From an uncultured Campylobacter sp. (GTDB taxonomy: Bacteria > Campylobacterota > Campylobacteria > Campylobacterales > Campylobacteraceae), in NCBI RefSeq assembly GCF_938030785.1, contig NZ_CALHIK010000128.1, positions 1 to 10,379 of the forward strand: a DNA stretch of 10,379 nt, written 5' to 3'. Each line of letters starts with the position of its first letter. The stretch's first letter is position 1. The notes beneath the pieces were generated by a model. That model was given only the letters and a program-made list of their open reading frames with translations, ran no database searches and had not been told where the DNA came from. Made by a program: the position numbers and the translations under genes. Below are positions 1 through 6,211 of this stretch, one piece after another.

Positions 1-860
1 CGAATCTTAAAATTCTAATTTTGCACTCCAAGATCGACGCCAAGACGACGGAGGATGAAATTTTAAAATTTGTGGCAGGCGGATACGATCTGCTACTTTG
101 CACCAGCATCGTAGAAAGCGGCATTCATATGCCGCGCGTAAATACGATCATCGTCGAAAACGCCGATAAATTCGGCATCGCCGATCTGCACCAGCTGCGC
201 GGTCGCGTCGGACGCAGCAACAAACAGGGCTTTTGCTACTTTTTGATCGAGGATAAAACCGCTCTCACGCAGGACGCGCTAAAACGGCTCGTAGCGCTTG
301 AGAGCAACTCATTTTTGGGCAGCGGCTCGGTGCTTGCATATCACGATCTTGAAATTCGCGGCGGCGGGAATCTGCTCGGAGAGGCGCAGAGCGGGCATAT
401 CGAGGCGATCGGCTACTCGCTTTATCTAAAGATGCTCGAAGAGGAGATCGGCAAGCTGCTAAGCAGAAAGAGCGCTGCTGCGAGCGTGGAGCTTAAAATT
501 TCGGTAAACGCCTTTTTAAACTCGGAATTTATCAGAGAGGATCGCCTGCGGCTGGATCTTTACAGGCGGCTTAGTAAGTGCGCCGAGGCGAGCGAAGTGC
601 TTGAAATTTTCGGCGAGATCGAGGATCGCTTCGGGCGCGCGGACATTTACACTAAGCAATTCATCGATGTGATGATGATTAAGGTTTTAGCTACGAAGCT
701 CGGCTTGCGCGTGATTTCGAGTATGGACGAAAATATCTTGATTACCCTTGCAAACGGCGATAAGGTGCGATTAAAGGCTCAGACGCGCGACGATGACGAC
801 GTGATAAGCGAAATTCTGATCTATCTGCGAAGGGAGCTAAAAAATGCGAACTTGCGATGA
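1..860 (+). CDS. mfd: Transcription-repair coupling factor Mfd, C-terminal part (5' end outside window)
   Basis: Mfd is an SF2 dsDNA translocase that removes stalled RNA polymerase at lesions and recruits UvrA. Only the last 285 residues are visible; the frame is open from base 3, so the gene starts upstream. Visible in order: the end of translocation domain 2 with helicase motif V (LLLCTSIVESG, about bases 87-122), motif VI (QLRGRVGRS, 192-218), the RecG/Mfd TRG region (LAYHDLEIRGGGNLLGE, about 330-390), and the C-terminal D7/TRCF domain (about 490-800) that in other bacteria masks the UvrA-binding surface. SGIHMP stands where E. coli Mfd, as I recall it, has TGIDIP. TRG plus the D7 domain separates it from RecG, which lacks D7. 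The stop lies 17 bases inside the next gene, so the two are probably cotranscribed. Confident assignment. Confidence 0.96.
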   Translation, partial: NLKILILHSKIDAKTTEDEILKFVAGGYDLLLCTSIVESGIHMPRVNTIIVENADKFGIADLHQLRGRVGRSNKQGFCYFLIEDKTALTQDALKRLVALESNSFLGSGSVLAYHDLEIRGGGNLLGEAQSGHIEAIGYSLYLKMLEEEIGKLLSRKSAAASVELKISVNAFLNSEFIREDRLRLDLYRRLSKCAEASEVLEIFGEIEDRFGRADIYTKQFIDVMMIKVLATKLGLRVISSMDENILITLANGDKVRLKAQTRDDDDVISEILIYLRRELKNANLR

Positions 861-1827
861 AAATATCAAAAAAAGCGCGAGCAAAAGCGGGAGCGAAGGG
901 CTAAATTTGGACGCGGCGAGCGGTTTAAATTTAGCTCCGCAAGCCGTCCTAAAAAGCGCCCAGAGCGGCGCCAGCGAGCAAATTTATTTCAGCGATTTTA
1001 GCGCGATTGATTGGCGCGGGGTGCAGGTCGTCGCTTTTCGCGCGAATAAAAAGGCGCTAAAGATCGTTCGAGACATCGATTTCATGGGTATTGACGCGCT
1101 CGTGGGGTTAGAGAGCCAAAAATTGGCTCTTATAAAAAACACGGACGCCTTCCTACGCGGCGCGAGTGCCAACCACGCGCTGTTGTGGGGCGAGAGCGGT
1201 TGCGGCAAATCAAGCCTTGCGAAGGCGGTTTTTTCTAAATTTATCCCGCAGGGCCTTAAGATCATCGAGATCGGCAGGGACGATCTGGGCTATCTCGTGG
1301 ATATAATCGACGCGATCCGCGAAACAAATTTTAAATTTATCATCTTTTGCGACGATTTGAGCTTCGAGCTCGGCGAGAGCGGCTACAAGCACCTAAAGCC
1401 GCTACTTGAAGGCTCACTGGAGCGCGCGCCGCGCAATGTGTTGATGTATGCGACATCCAACCGCCGCCACATCGTAGGCGAATGCGCAAGCGATAACGAC
1501 GCCGCGCAGATAAGCTGCGGCGAGCTGCACCTAAGCGACGCGGCGAACGAACGAATCAGCCTGAGCGAGCGCTTTGGGTTGCAGCTAAGCTTTTACGGCG
1601 GGAGCATGCGGGAGTATTTGGGGATCGTAGATGCCTATTTTGCGGCTGCGCAAGGCATGAACGCGGCGGAATTTCGCCTGAGCTTCGCCGCAAATTTAGA
1701 CGAGTTGCACGCAAAGGCGCGTGAGTTTGCGATGCTTCGCGCAAGCCGCAGCGGCCGCGCGGCAAAGCAGTTTTTCCTGAGCTTTGGCGAGGAATTTTTT
1801 GCAAATTTAAAAGGCGGCGGCAGATGA
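844..1827 (+). CDS. DUF815-family AAA+ ATPase
   Basis: A 327-residue ATP-binding protein matching the DUF815 (PF05673) pattern. Residues 1-45 are a Ser/Ala/Gly-rich low-complexity leader in which GLNL occurs twice (19-22 and 27-30). The family signature follows: IDWRG...AFR near 55-66, an FMGIDALVGLESQK segment (80-93), Walker A GESGCGKS (116-123), Walker B FIIFCDD (165-171), sensor-1-like YATSNRRH (202-209) and ISLSERFG (238-245), where R243 is a likely arginine-finger candidate. No signal peptide or membrane span is seen, so it should be cytoplasmic. The biochemical role of DUF815 proteins is not established as far as I know. The start is supported by AGGGAG at 831-836, seven bases upstream. 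It overlaps mfd by 17 bases and sits upstream of a DNA glycosylase gene, so a link to DNA maintenance is possible but only by context. Confidence 0.9.
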   Translation: MRTCDENIKKSASKSGSEGLNLDAASGLNLAPQAVLKSAQSGASEQIYFSDFSAIDWRGVQVVAFRANKKALKIVRDIDFMGIDALVGLESQKLALIKNTDAFLRGASANHALLWGESGCGKSSLAKAVFSKFIPQGLKIIEIGRDDLGYLVDIIDAIRETNFKFIIFCDDLSFELGESGYKHLKPLLEGSLERAPRNVLMYATSNRRHIVGECASDNDAAQISCGELHLSDAANERISLSERFGLQLSFYGGSMREYLGIVDAYFAAAQGMNAAEFRLSFAANLDELHAKAREFAMLRASRSGRAAKQFFLSFGEEFFANLKGGGR

Positions 1828-1949
1828 ATACAGCGCGCGAATTTAAATTTGGCGTAAATTTTATCGCAGTGTTAGAGCGCACGCAAAAAATCGCCGCCGC
1901 CGCGCGAAATTTTAAAAACGATGCTAGAAATTTCGGAGGCGTGAAATGA
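1824..1949 (+). CDS. Possible small protein, 41 aa, coupled to both neighbours
   Basis: An uninterrupted 41-codon frame fills the gap between the DUF815 gene and the glycosylase gene. Its ATG overlaps the upstream stop as ATGA (1824-1827), and its TGA overlaps the downstream ATG as ATGA (1946-1949). The peptide starts MNTAREFKFGVNF and ends DARNFGGVK. It is basic (eight Lys/Arg against three Asp/Glu), has an alanine run in the middle, and shows no signal peptide or clear membrane segment. I recognise no family. Its own ribosome site is weak (only GGCGG-like bases upstream), so expression would depend on coupling to the ATPase gene. The strong GGAGG for the next gene lies inside its last codons. 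The alternative is that it is only a leader that keeps ribosomes moving into the glycosylase gene, or chance spacer. Confidence 0.4.
   Translation: MNTAREFKFGVNFIAVLERTQKIAAAARNFKNDARNFGGVK
1935..1939 (+). promoter_or_regulatory. Shine-Dalgarno site of the glycosylase gene
   Basis: GGAGG lies six bases before the ATG at 1946. An in-frame TAG at 1925 rules out any start further upstream, so this site fixes the glycosylase start. It is inside the 41-codon ORF. Confidence 0.75.
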
Positions 1950-2644
1950 GCGCGACCGAGCTTTTTATCGCGCTTTTTCGCGCCGTGAAAATCAAGGATT
2001 TTCGCTGGTGGCCCGCGTTTGGAAGCTTTGAGGTGGTCGTGGGGGCGATTTTGATCCAAAATACGGCGTGGCGCAATGCAGACGCGGCACTGCAAAACTT
2101 GCGTAGCAAGGGGCTTTTGAGCTTAGAAAGCATCGCCGGGCTAGACGAAGCGGAGCTTGCGGAGATCATCAAAGTAAGCGGATTTTATAATCAAAAAGCT
2201 AGGCGCCTAAGCTTGCTTTGCAAAGCGATGATCGCGGATTTTGGGGATTTTGAGAGCTTTAAATCGGGCGTTAGCCGCGAGTGGCTGCTAGCGCGCAAAG
2301 GGATCGGTGCGGAGAGCTGCGATGCGATCCTGTGTTATGCGTGCGAGCGCGCGGTGATGGTTGCGGACAGCTATTCGGCACGGCTGCTTGGGGCTTTGGG
2401 GTATGAGTTTGAAAGCTACGACGAGCTTAGCGCGTGGCTCGGCGAGCTAGAATTTGGGCGGATCTATGAGTTTGTAAATTCCGCTAATTTTCTCTGCGAT
2501 GCGGCGGCAAAAGCAGGAAAGCTGGAGAGCGAAAACGACGTGTATGCGCTATTTCACGGGCTTATAGTAGAATTTTGCAAAGCGCATCTGAGAGGTAAAA
2601 TTTTCGACGAGAGCGCGATGGAATTTTTTGATAATTTAAAATAA
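1946..2644 (+). CDS. magIII: MagIII-like 3-methyladenine DNA glycosylase (HhH-GPD superfamily)
   Basis: A 232-residue base-excision enzyme of the endonuclease III fold, closest by eye to Helicobacter pylori MagIII, which removes 3-methyladenine. Supporting features are the RWWP motif (20-23) and aromatic W42 after QNT, corresponding to the base-stacking pocket of MagIII; the GFYNQKARRL segment (79-88); the helix-hairpin-helix with KGIG (118-121); and DAILCYAC (126-133) followed by the catalytic aspartate D141 in VADSYS. The residue in the hairpin where endonuclease III has its lyase lysine is Ser here, and no four-cysteine iron-sulfur cluster is seen at the C-terminus, so a monofunctional glycosylase is expected. 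HGLIVEF (204-210) has Leu where MagIII, as I recall it, has a lysine. It is the last gene of the left block and is ATGA-coupled to the preceding small ORF. Generic endonuclease III-like annotation is the alternative. Confidence 0.85.
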   Translation: MSATELFIALFRAVKIKDFRWWPAFGSFEVVVGAILIQNTAWRNADAALQNLRSKGLLSLESIAGLDEAELAEIIKVSGFYNQKARRLSLLCKAMIADFGDFESFKSGVSREWLLARKGIGAESCDAILCYACERAVMVADSYSARLLGALGYEFESYDELSAWLGELEFGRIYEFVNSANFLCDAAAKAGKLESENDVYALFHGLIVEFCKAHLRGKIFDESAMEFFDNLK

Positions 2645-2793
2645 ATCTTAGTAGTATTTAAAACAAAAAATATTTTAACTGCGCAAGTAGCGACAAATAG
2701 GTGATTTTAGATATTGTTGAGCGCCGATATAGCAAAATTTAATTAAAATTACGGCGATAAATTTGGTTAAAAAATCGATATTTAGGGGAGTTT
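2645..2793 (+). promoter_or_regulatory. Intergenic region with probable promoter of the polysaccharide operon
   Basis: This 149-base AT-rich stretch is the only gap between genes in the window, so it is the natural place for the promoter of the wecB-led operon. A weak sigma70-like -10 candidate is GATAAAT at 2756-2762, preceded by alternating A and T tracts (2734-2750) of the kind Campylobacter promoters use instead of a firm -35 box. TATAGC at 2728-2733 is a second candidate. An inverted repeat, CGCCG (2722-2726) and CGGCG (2752-2756), flanks the AT tract. No T-run follows it, so it does not look like a terminator. No convincing rho-independent terminator for the left block is visible, so read-through is possible. 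Confidence 0.45.
2784..2790 (+). promoter_or_regulatory. Shine-Dalgarno site of wecB
   Basis: AGGGGAG ends three bases before the ATG at 2794. The spacing is short if GGAG pairs, and five bases if AGGGG pairs. It is the only good ribosome site in the gap and supports the chosen wecB start. Confidence 0.65.
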
Positions 2794-3930
2794 ATGACGA
2801 AAAGAAAAATTTTGATAGTATTCGGGACGCGTCCGGAGGCCATTAAGATGGCTCTGTTGATAAAGGAATTTCAAAAGCGCGCGGAATTTGAAGTGAAAGT
2901 TTGCGTCACGGCGCAGCACAGACAGATGCTTGATCAGGTGCTTGAATTTTTTGAGATCAAGCCCGATTTTGATCTAAATTTAATGAAGCAGGCTCAGGAT
3001 CTGTACGATGTGACGTCGGGGGTGCTGCTCGGCATGCGCGGGATATTCGAGCGCTACAAACCGGACATCGTATTTGTCCACGGCGATACGACTACGACAA
3101 GCGCGGTATCGCTAGCCGCATTTTATCAAAAGATTGATGTGGCGCATGTTGAGGCGGGCCTTAGGACGCACGATATCTATTCGCCGTTTCCGGAGGAGAT
3201 AAATAGGCAGATTACCGGCCTGATAGCCAAGTATCACTTCGCACCGACTGCGAGCGCAAAAGAAAATCTGCTAAAAGAGGGCAAAAGCGCAAAAAACATA
3301 GTAGTAAGCGGCAACACCGTTATAGACGCGCTTTTTTGGACCATCGATAAGATAGAGCGAGATGCGATCTTGCGAGATAAAATTTTATCTTCCATAAATT
3401 TTAAATTTCATCTTGGCGAGAGAAAATTCATTCTCGTAACCGGTCATAGGCGGGAAAATTTCGGCGAAGGTTTTATAAATATCTGTGAGGCTCTCCGCGA
3501 AATAGCCGCCAATAACGCCGATGTGGACATAGTCTATCCCGTGCATCTCAATCCGAACGTCCAAAAGCCGGTGAAGAAAATTTTATCGGACCTGCCGAAT
3601 ATTTTCTTAATGGATCCGCTGGAATACGACGCGTTCGTGTATTTGATGAGCAAAGCGTATATGATCATCACCGATAGCGGCGGTATCCAAGAGGAGGCGC
3701 CGAGCCTTTGCAAGCCCGTTTTGGTAACTAGAAATAGAACCGAGCGCCCCGAGGGGATAGAGGCCGGATGCGTGAGGCTAGTCGGAACGAAGCGCGAAAA
3801 TATCGTAAAAGAAGCGCAAAAATTATTAAATTCAAAAGATGAATATGATAAAATGAGCCAAAGTATAAGTCCTTACGGCGACGGAAAAGCATGCAGAAGG
3901 ATACTTGATTTTTTGAAGGAAACATTGTGA
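2794..3930 (+). CDS. wecB: UDP-N-acetylglucosamine 2-epimerase (non-hydrolysing)
   Basis: A cytoplasmic enzyme that interconverts UDP-GlcNAc and UDP-ManNAc, the first step towards UDP-ManNAcA. The 378-residue length is normal for the family. Motifs in order are FGTRPEAIKMA (10-20, with R13 and K18 in nucleotide/substrate binding), TAQHRQMLDQVL (39-50), HGDTTTT with D98, HVEAGLRT with E120, FPEEINRQ with E134, VTGHRRENFG with H218, and near the C-terminus DSGGIQEEAPSL and the RNRTERPEG loop. D98, E120, E134 and H218 correspond to the catalytic set described for E. coli WecB, and the allosteric-site loops look intact. The pattern fits WecB/MnaA better than hydrolysing NeuC-type epimerases. It is the first gene of the right block, and its stop overlaps the GTG start of the dehydrogenase, the enzyme that uses its product. 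Confidence 0.95.
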   Translation: MTKRKILIVFGTRPEAIKMALLIKEFQKRAEFEVKVCVTAQHRQMLDQVLEFFEIKPDFDLNLMKQAQDLYDVTSGVLLGMRGIFERYKPDIVFVHGDTTTTSAVSLAAFYQKIDVAHVEAGLRTHDIYSPFPEEINRQITGLIAKYHFAPTASAKENLLKEGKSAKNIVVSGNTVIDALFWTIDKIERDAILRDKILSSINFKFHLGERKFILVTGHRRENFGEGFINICEALREIAANNADVDIVYPVHLNPNVQKPVKKILSDLPNIFLMDPLEYDAFVYLMSKAYMIITDSGGIQEEAPSLCKPVLVTRNRTERPEGIEAGCVRLVGTKRENIVKEAQKLLNSKDEYDKMSQSISPYGDGKACRRILDFLKETL

Positions 3931-5117
3931 AAAAAATTTGTATAGTAGGCCTTGGATACATCGGCCTGCCGACGGCGGCGCTTTTAGCGAGTAAGGGCTA
4001 TAAAATCCACGGCGCCGATGTAGTGCAAAACGTCGTAGATACGATTAATCAGGGCAAAATTCATATCGTAGAGCCTGAGCTCGGCGAGCTTGTAAAAAAA
4101 TCCGTAGAAAGCGGAAATTTAAAAGCGGATGTTAAGCCAGATTTCGCAGACGTTTTTATCATAGCCGTCCCGACGCCGTTTCGCGACGGATACGTGCCAA
4201 ATATCGATTACGTCATAAGTGCGAGCAGGGCGGTAGCGCCCTATATCAAAGAGGGAAATATCGTGATCTTAGAATCCACCTCGCCGGTCGGCACGACGGA
4301 GAAGATAGGTCAAATTTTAAAAGATAGCGGCGTAGATACTTCTAAAATTTACATCGCTCACTGCCCGGAGAGGGTTTTGCCCGGTAAAATTTTAAAAGAG
4401 CTCACGCAAAACGATAGGATCGTGGGCGGTCTAAATAGGGAAGCTGCTGAGAAAACGGCGGAATTTTATAAGACGTTCGTTAAAGGCGAAATTTTAAAAA
4501 CGGACGCAAGAACCGCCGAAATGGCGAAGCTCACTGAAAATTCTTTCCGCGACGTGAACATAGCCTTTGCAAACGAGCTTAGCATTTTATGCGATAAATT
4601 CGGCATTAACGTCTGGGAGCTCATTTCGCTAGCAAACCGCCATCCGCGAGTTAATATTTTAAACCCGGGCTGCGGCGTAGGCGGGCACTGCATAGCGGTC
4701 GATCCGTGGTTTATAGTGCATGCGGGCGGCTACGAAGCGAGGCTGATTAAATCCGCAAGAGAGGTCAATAACCACAAAACAGAGTGGAGCATAGAAAAGA
4801 TCAAAAACGCTGCTTTGAAATTTGAGCTGCAAAACGGCAGAAAGCCTAAAGTCGCGTGCATGGGGCTTGCTTTTAAGCCCGACATCGACGATTTGCGGGA
4901 GTCGCCTGCGCTAAATATAACCAGACGCCTGATCGCAGACGGCGTCGATGTGGTCGCTGTAGAGCCCAATATCAAGGCTCACAAAGATTTTGAGATAGTG
5001 GATTATAAAAAGGCTATCGAAATTTCGGATATTATCGTATTTTTGGTCGGACATAAGGAATTTAAAGGGCTGAAAATAGAAAAAGAAGTTTTGGATTTTT
5101 GCGGAATTTGTAAATGA
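3927..5117 (+). CDS. wecC: UDP-N-acetyl-D-mannosamine 6-dehydrogenase
   Basis: An NAD-dependent four-electron dehydrogenase that oxidises UDP-ManNAc to UDP-ManNAcA. Of its 396 residues, the N-terminal Rossmann domain carries GLGYIGLP (8-15). AVPTPF (80-85), LESTSPVGTTE (115-125) and CPERVLPGKILKEL (146-159) are typical of the UDP-glucose/UDP-ManNAc dehydrogenase family. The central segment EMAKLTENSFRDVNIAFANE (198-217) and NPGCGVGGHCIAVDPWF (246-262), with catalytic Cys255, follow the WecC pattern rather than that of UDP-glucose dehydrogenase. The C-terminal UDP-binding domain begins around GLAFKPDIDDLRESPALN (313-330). The GTG start overlaps the wecB stop (GTGA), with GAAGGA six bases upstream. 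Pairing with wecB makes the substrate assignment strong. A related UDP-N-acetyl-hexosamine dehydrogenase such as a WbpA/WbpO type is the less likely alternative. Confidence 0.94.
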   Translation: MKKICIVGLGYIGLPTAALLASKGYKIHGADVVQNVVDTINQGKIHIVEPELGELVKKSVESGNLKADVKPDFADVFIIAVPTPFRDGYVPNIDYVISASRAVAPYIKEGNIVILESTSPVGTTEKIGQILKDSGVDTSKIYIAHCPERVLPGKILKELTQNDRIVGGLNREAAEKTAEFYKTFVKGEILKTDARTAEMAKLTENSFRDVNIAFANELSILCDKFGINVWELISLANRHPRVNILNPGCGVGGHCIAVDPWFIVHAGGYEARLIKSAREVNNHKTEWSIEKIKNAALKFELQNGRKPKVACMGLAFKPDIDDLRESPALNITRRLIADGVDVVAVEPNIKAHKDFEIVDYKKAIEISDIIVFLVGHKEFKGLKIEKEVLDFCGICK

Positions 5118-6211
5118 GTTTTCAAAAAGTAATAGATAGAGATAACCATCTGAATTTTTTTAGATTACTTTTTGCTTTACAAGTGGTATATATGCACTCG
5201 ACAGGATGGCTAAAAATACCGCTTTTATGGGGGGGCTACGTGGATAAATTTCTTAGGTTATTTCCCGGCGTTCCATTATTTTTTCTGGTTTCGGGATTTT
5301 TAATTACCGATAGTTATTTAAATAGCGGGAATTTAAAAGAGTATTTTATAAAAAGAGCGCTTAGAATATATCCGGCTCTATTCGTAAATATTTTAGTACT
5401 TGAGGTAGCTATGTACGTGGGCAAAAATTTTAATGATATCTCGGCATTAAAATACATAGAATACTTCGTGCTGTATGTCATTACCGCCGCTTCAGGCATA
5501 GCGGGCTTTATAATCGGTATAAAAAATGATGTTTTATATAATTATGACGGCTTTTTTAGCTCTTATCCGAGCGGCGTTTTATGGACGCTTAGCGTCGAAT
5601 TATCGTTTTATATCGTCCTTCCATTTATTTTGTGTATTAGGAAGGTGATCATAAGAAATTTGTTGTTAGTTTTCCTATTTTTTACATCAATGATAATTCC
5701 AGCAATCGCCGATGAAAATTTTTACTCCGCTTCAAATTTAAATAAGCTTCTTGAGCTTATATGCTTGCCGTTTTTGTGGATATTTATCATCGGCATGGTT
5801 ATGAGACTTTATTGGCTGGATATAAAAAAATATCTCGTAGGCTACGGCTTATATTATATTGCGCTCTATTTGATATTTTGTTTTGCGGCTATAGAGTTTG
5901 GAAGCGGGCTTGGAGATTATAAGAGAGGCTTGGAAATTTCTACTGTATTTCAAATTTTCCTTTTGGCGCTAGTGATCTTTAGTATGGCTTTTTCCTACAC
6001 AAATTTAAAGATAGCTAGAAGCACAGATCTCTCTTATAGTACATATCTTTATCATATGCTGATAGTTCAAATTCTAATTAGTCTGGGCTTTGGCGGCTCT
6101 TTATGGCTATATCTAATAGTAGTAGCCGCGACGCTCACGATAGCTTGCGTTTCTTGGAATTTTATAGAAAAGCCGGCATTGAAGTTAAAACAAATAAAGG
6201 TTGTAAAATGA
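5114..6211 (+). CDS. Acyltransferase family 3 membrane protein (O-acyltransferase)
   Basis: A 365-residue polytopic inner-membrane protein of the OafA/WecH-like acyltransferase-3 family (PF01757), expected to add acetyl or a similar acyl group to a sugar of the surface glycan. Visible signatures are HLNFFR (12-17) near the N-terminus, the conserved H28 in YMHS, PGVPLFFLVSGFL (51-63), KRALRIYP (80-87) with R81 and R84, LWTLSVELSFY (156-166) with E162, YLYHMLIVQ (311-319), and FIEKP (350-354) at the end of the last helix. About ten hydrophobic segments are spread over residues 16-350. It lacks the periplasmic SGNH domain of larger relatives. The start overlaps the wecC stop as ATGA; the ribosome site is weak, so translation is probably coupled. 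Composition is clearly more AT-rich than wecC. A seven-G tract interrupts codons 39-41. Donor and acceptor cannot be told from sequence. Confidence 0.9.
   Translation: MSFQKVIDRDNHLNFFRLLFALQVVYMHSTGWLKIPLLWGGYVDKFLRLFPGVPLFFLVSGFLITDSYLNSGNLKEYFIKRALRIYPALFVNILVLEVAMYVGKNFNDISALKYIEYFVLYVITAASGIAGFIIGIKNDVLYNYDGFFSSYPSGVLWTLSVELSFYIVLPFILCIRKVIIRNLLLVFLFFTSMIIPAIADENFYSASNLNKLLELICLPFLWIFIIGMVMRLYWLDIKKYLVGYGLYYIALYLIFCFAAIEFGSGLGDYKRGLEISTVFQIFLLALVIFSMAFSYTNLKIARSTDLSYSTYLYHMLIVQILISLGFGGSLWLYLIVVAATLTIACVSWNFIEKPALKLKQIKVVK
5229..5235 (+). repeat. Seven-G homopolymer tract in the acyltransferase gene
   Basis: GGGGGGG covers codons 39-41 (Trp-Gly-Gly). In this sequence the gene is in frame. 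Adding one G puts a TAA four codons after the tract; losing one G gives a TAA about twenty codons later. Campylobacter species are known to phase-vary surface-glycan genes by slippage at poly-G tracts, usually of eight or more, so seven is borderline. Confidence 0.6.

Noticed and set aside
1112..1130. Perfect hairpin, eight-base arms AGAGCCAA and TTGGCTCT with an AAA loop
   Set aside because: It lies inside the DUF815 coding region with no T-run after it, and about one such hairpin is expected by chance in a window of this size.
1556..2172. Long open frames on the minus strand opposite the DUF815 and glycosylase genes
   Set aside because: They are antisense to well-supported genes, show no recognisable motifs, and arise from the GC-rich codon use of the + strand genes.
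4228..4241. Hairpin GGGCG-GTAG-CGCCC inside wecC
   Set aside because: Short stem within a well-conserved coding segment, not followed by a T-run; most likely chance.
6103..6207. 35 extra N-terminal codons of the bi-domain oxidoreductase
   Set aside because: They overlap the acyltransferase by over 100 bases, do not resemble the family N-terminus, and the ATG at 6208 has AAAGG upstream and the ATGA overlap common in this operon.
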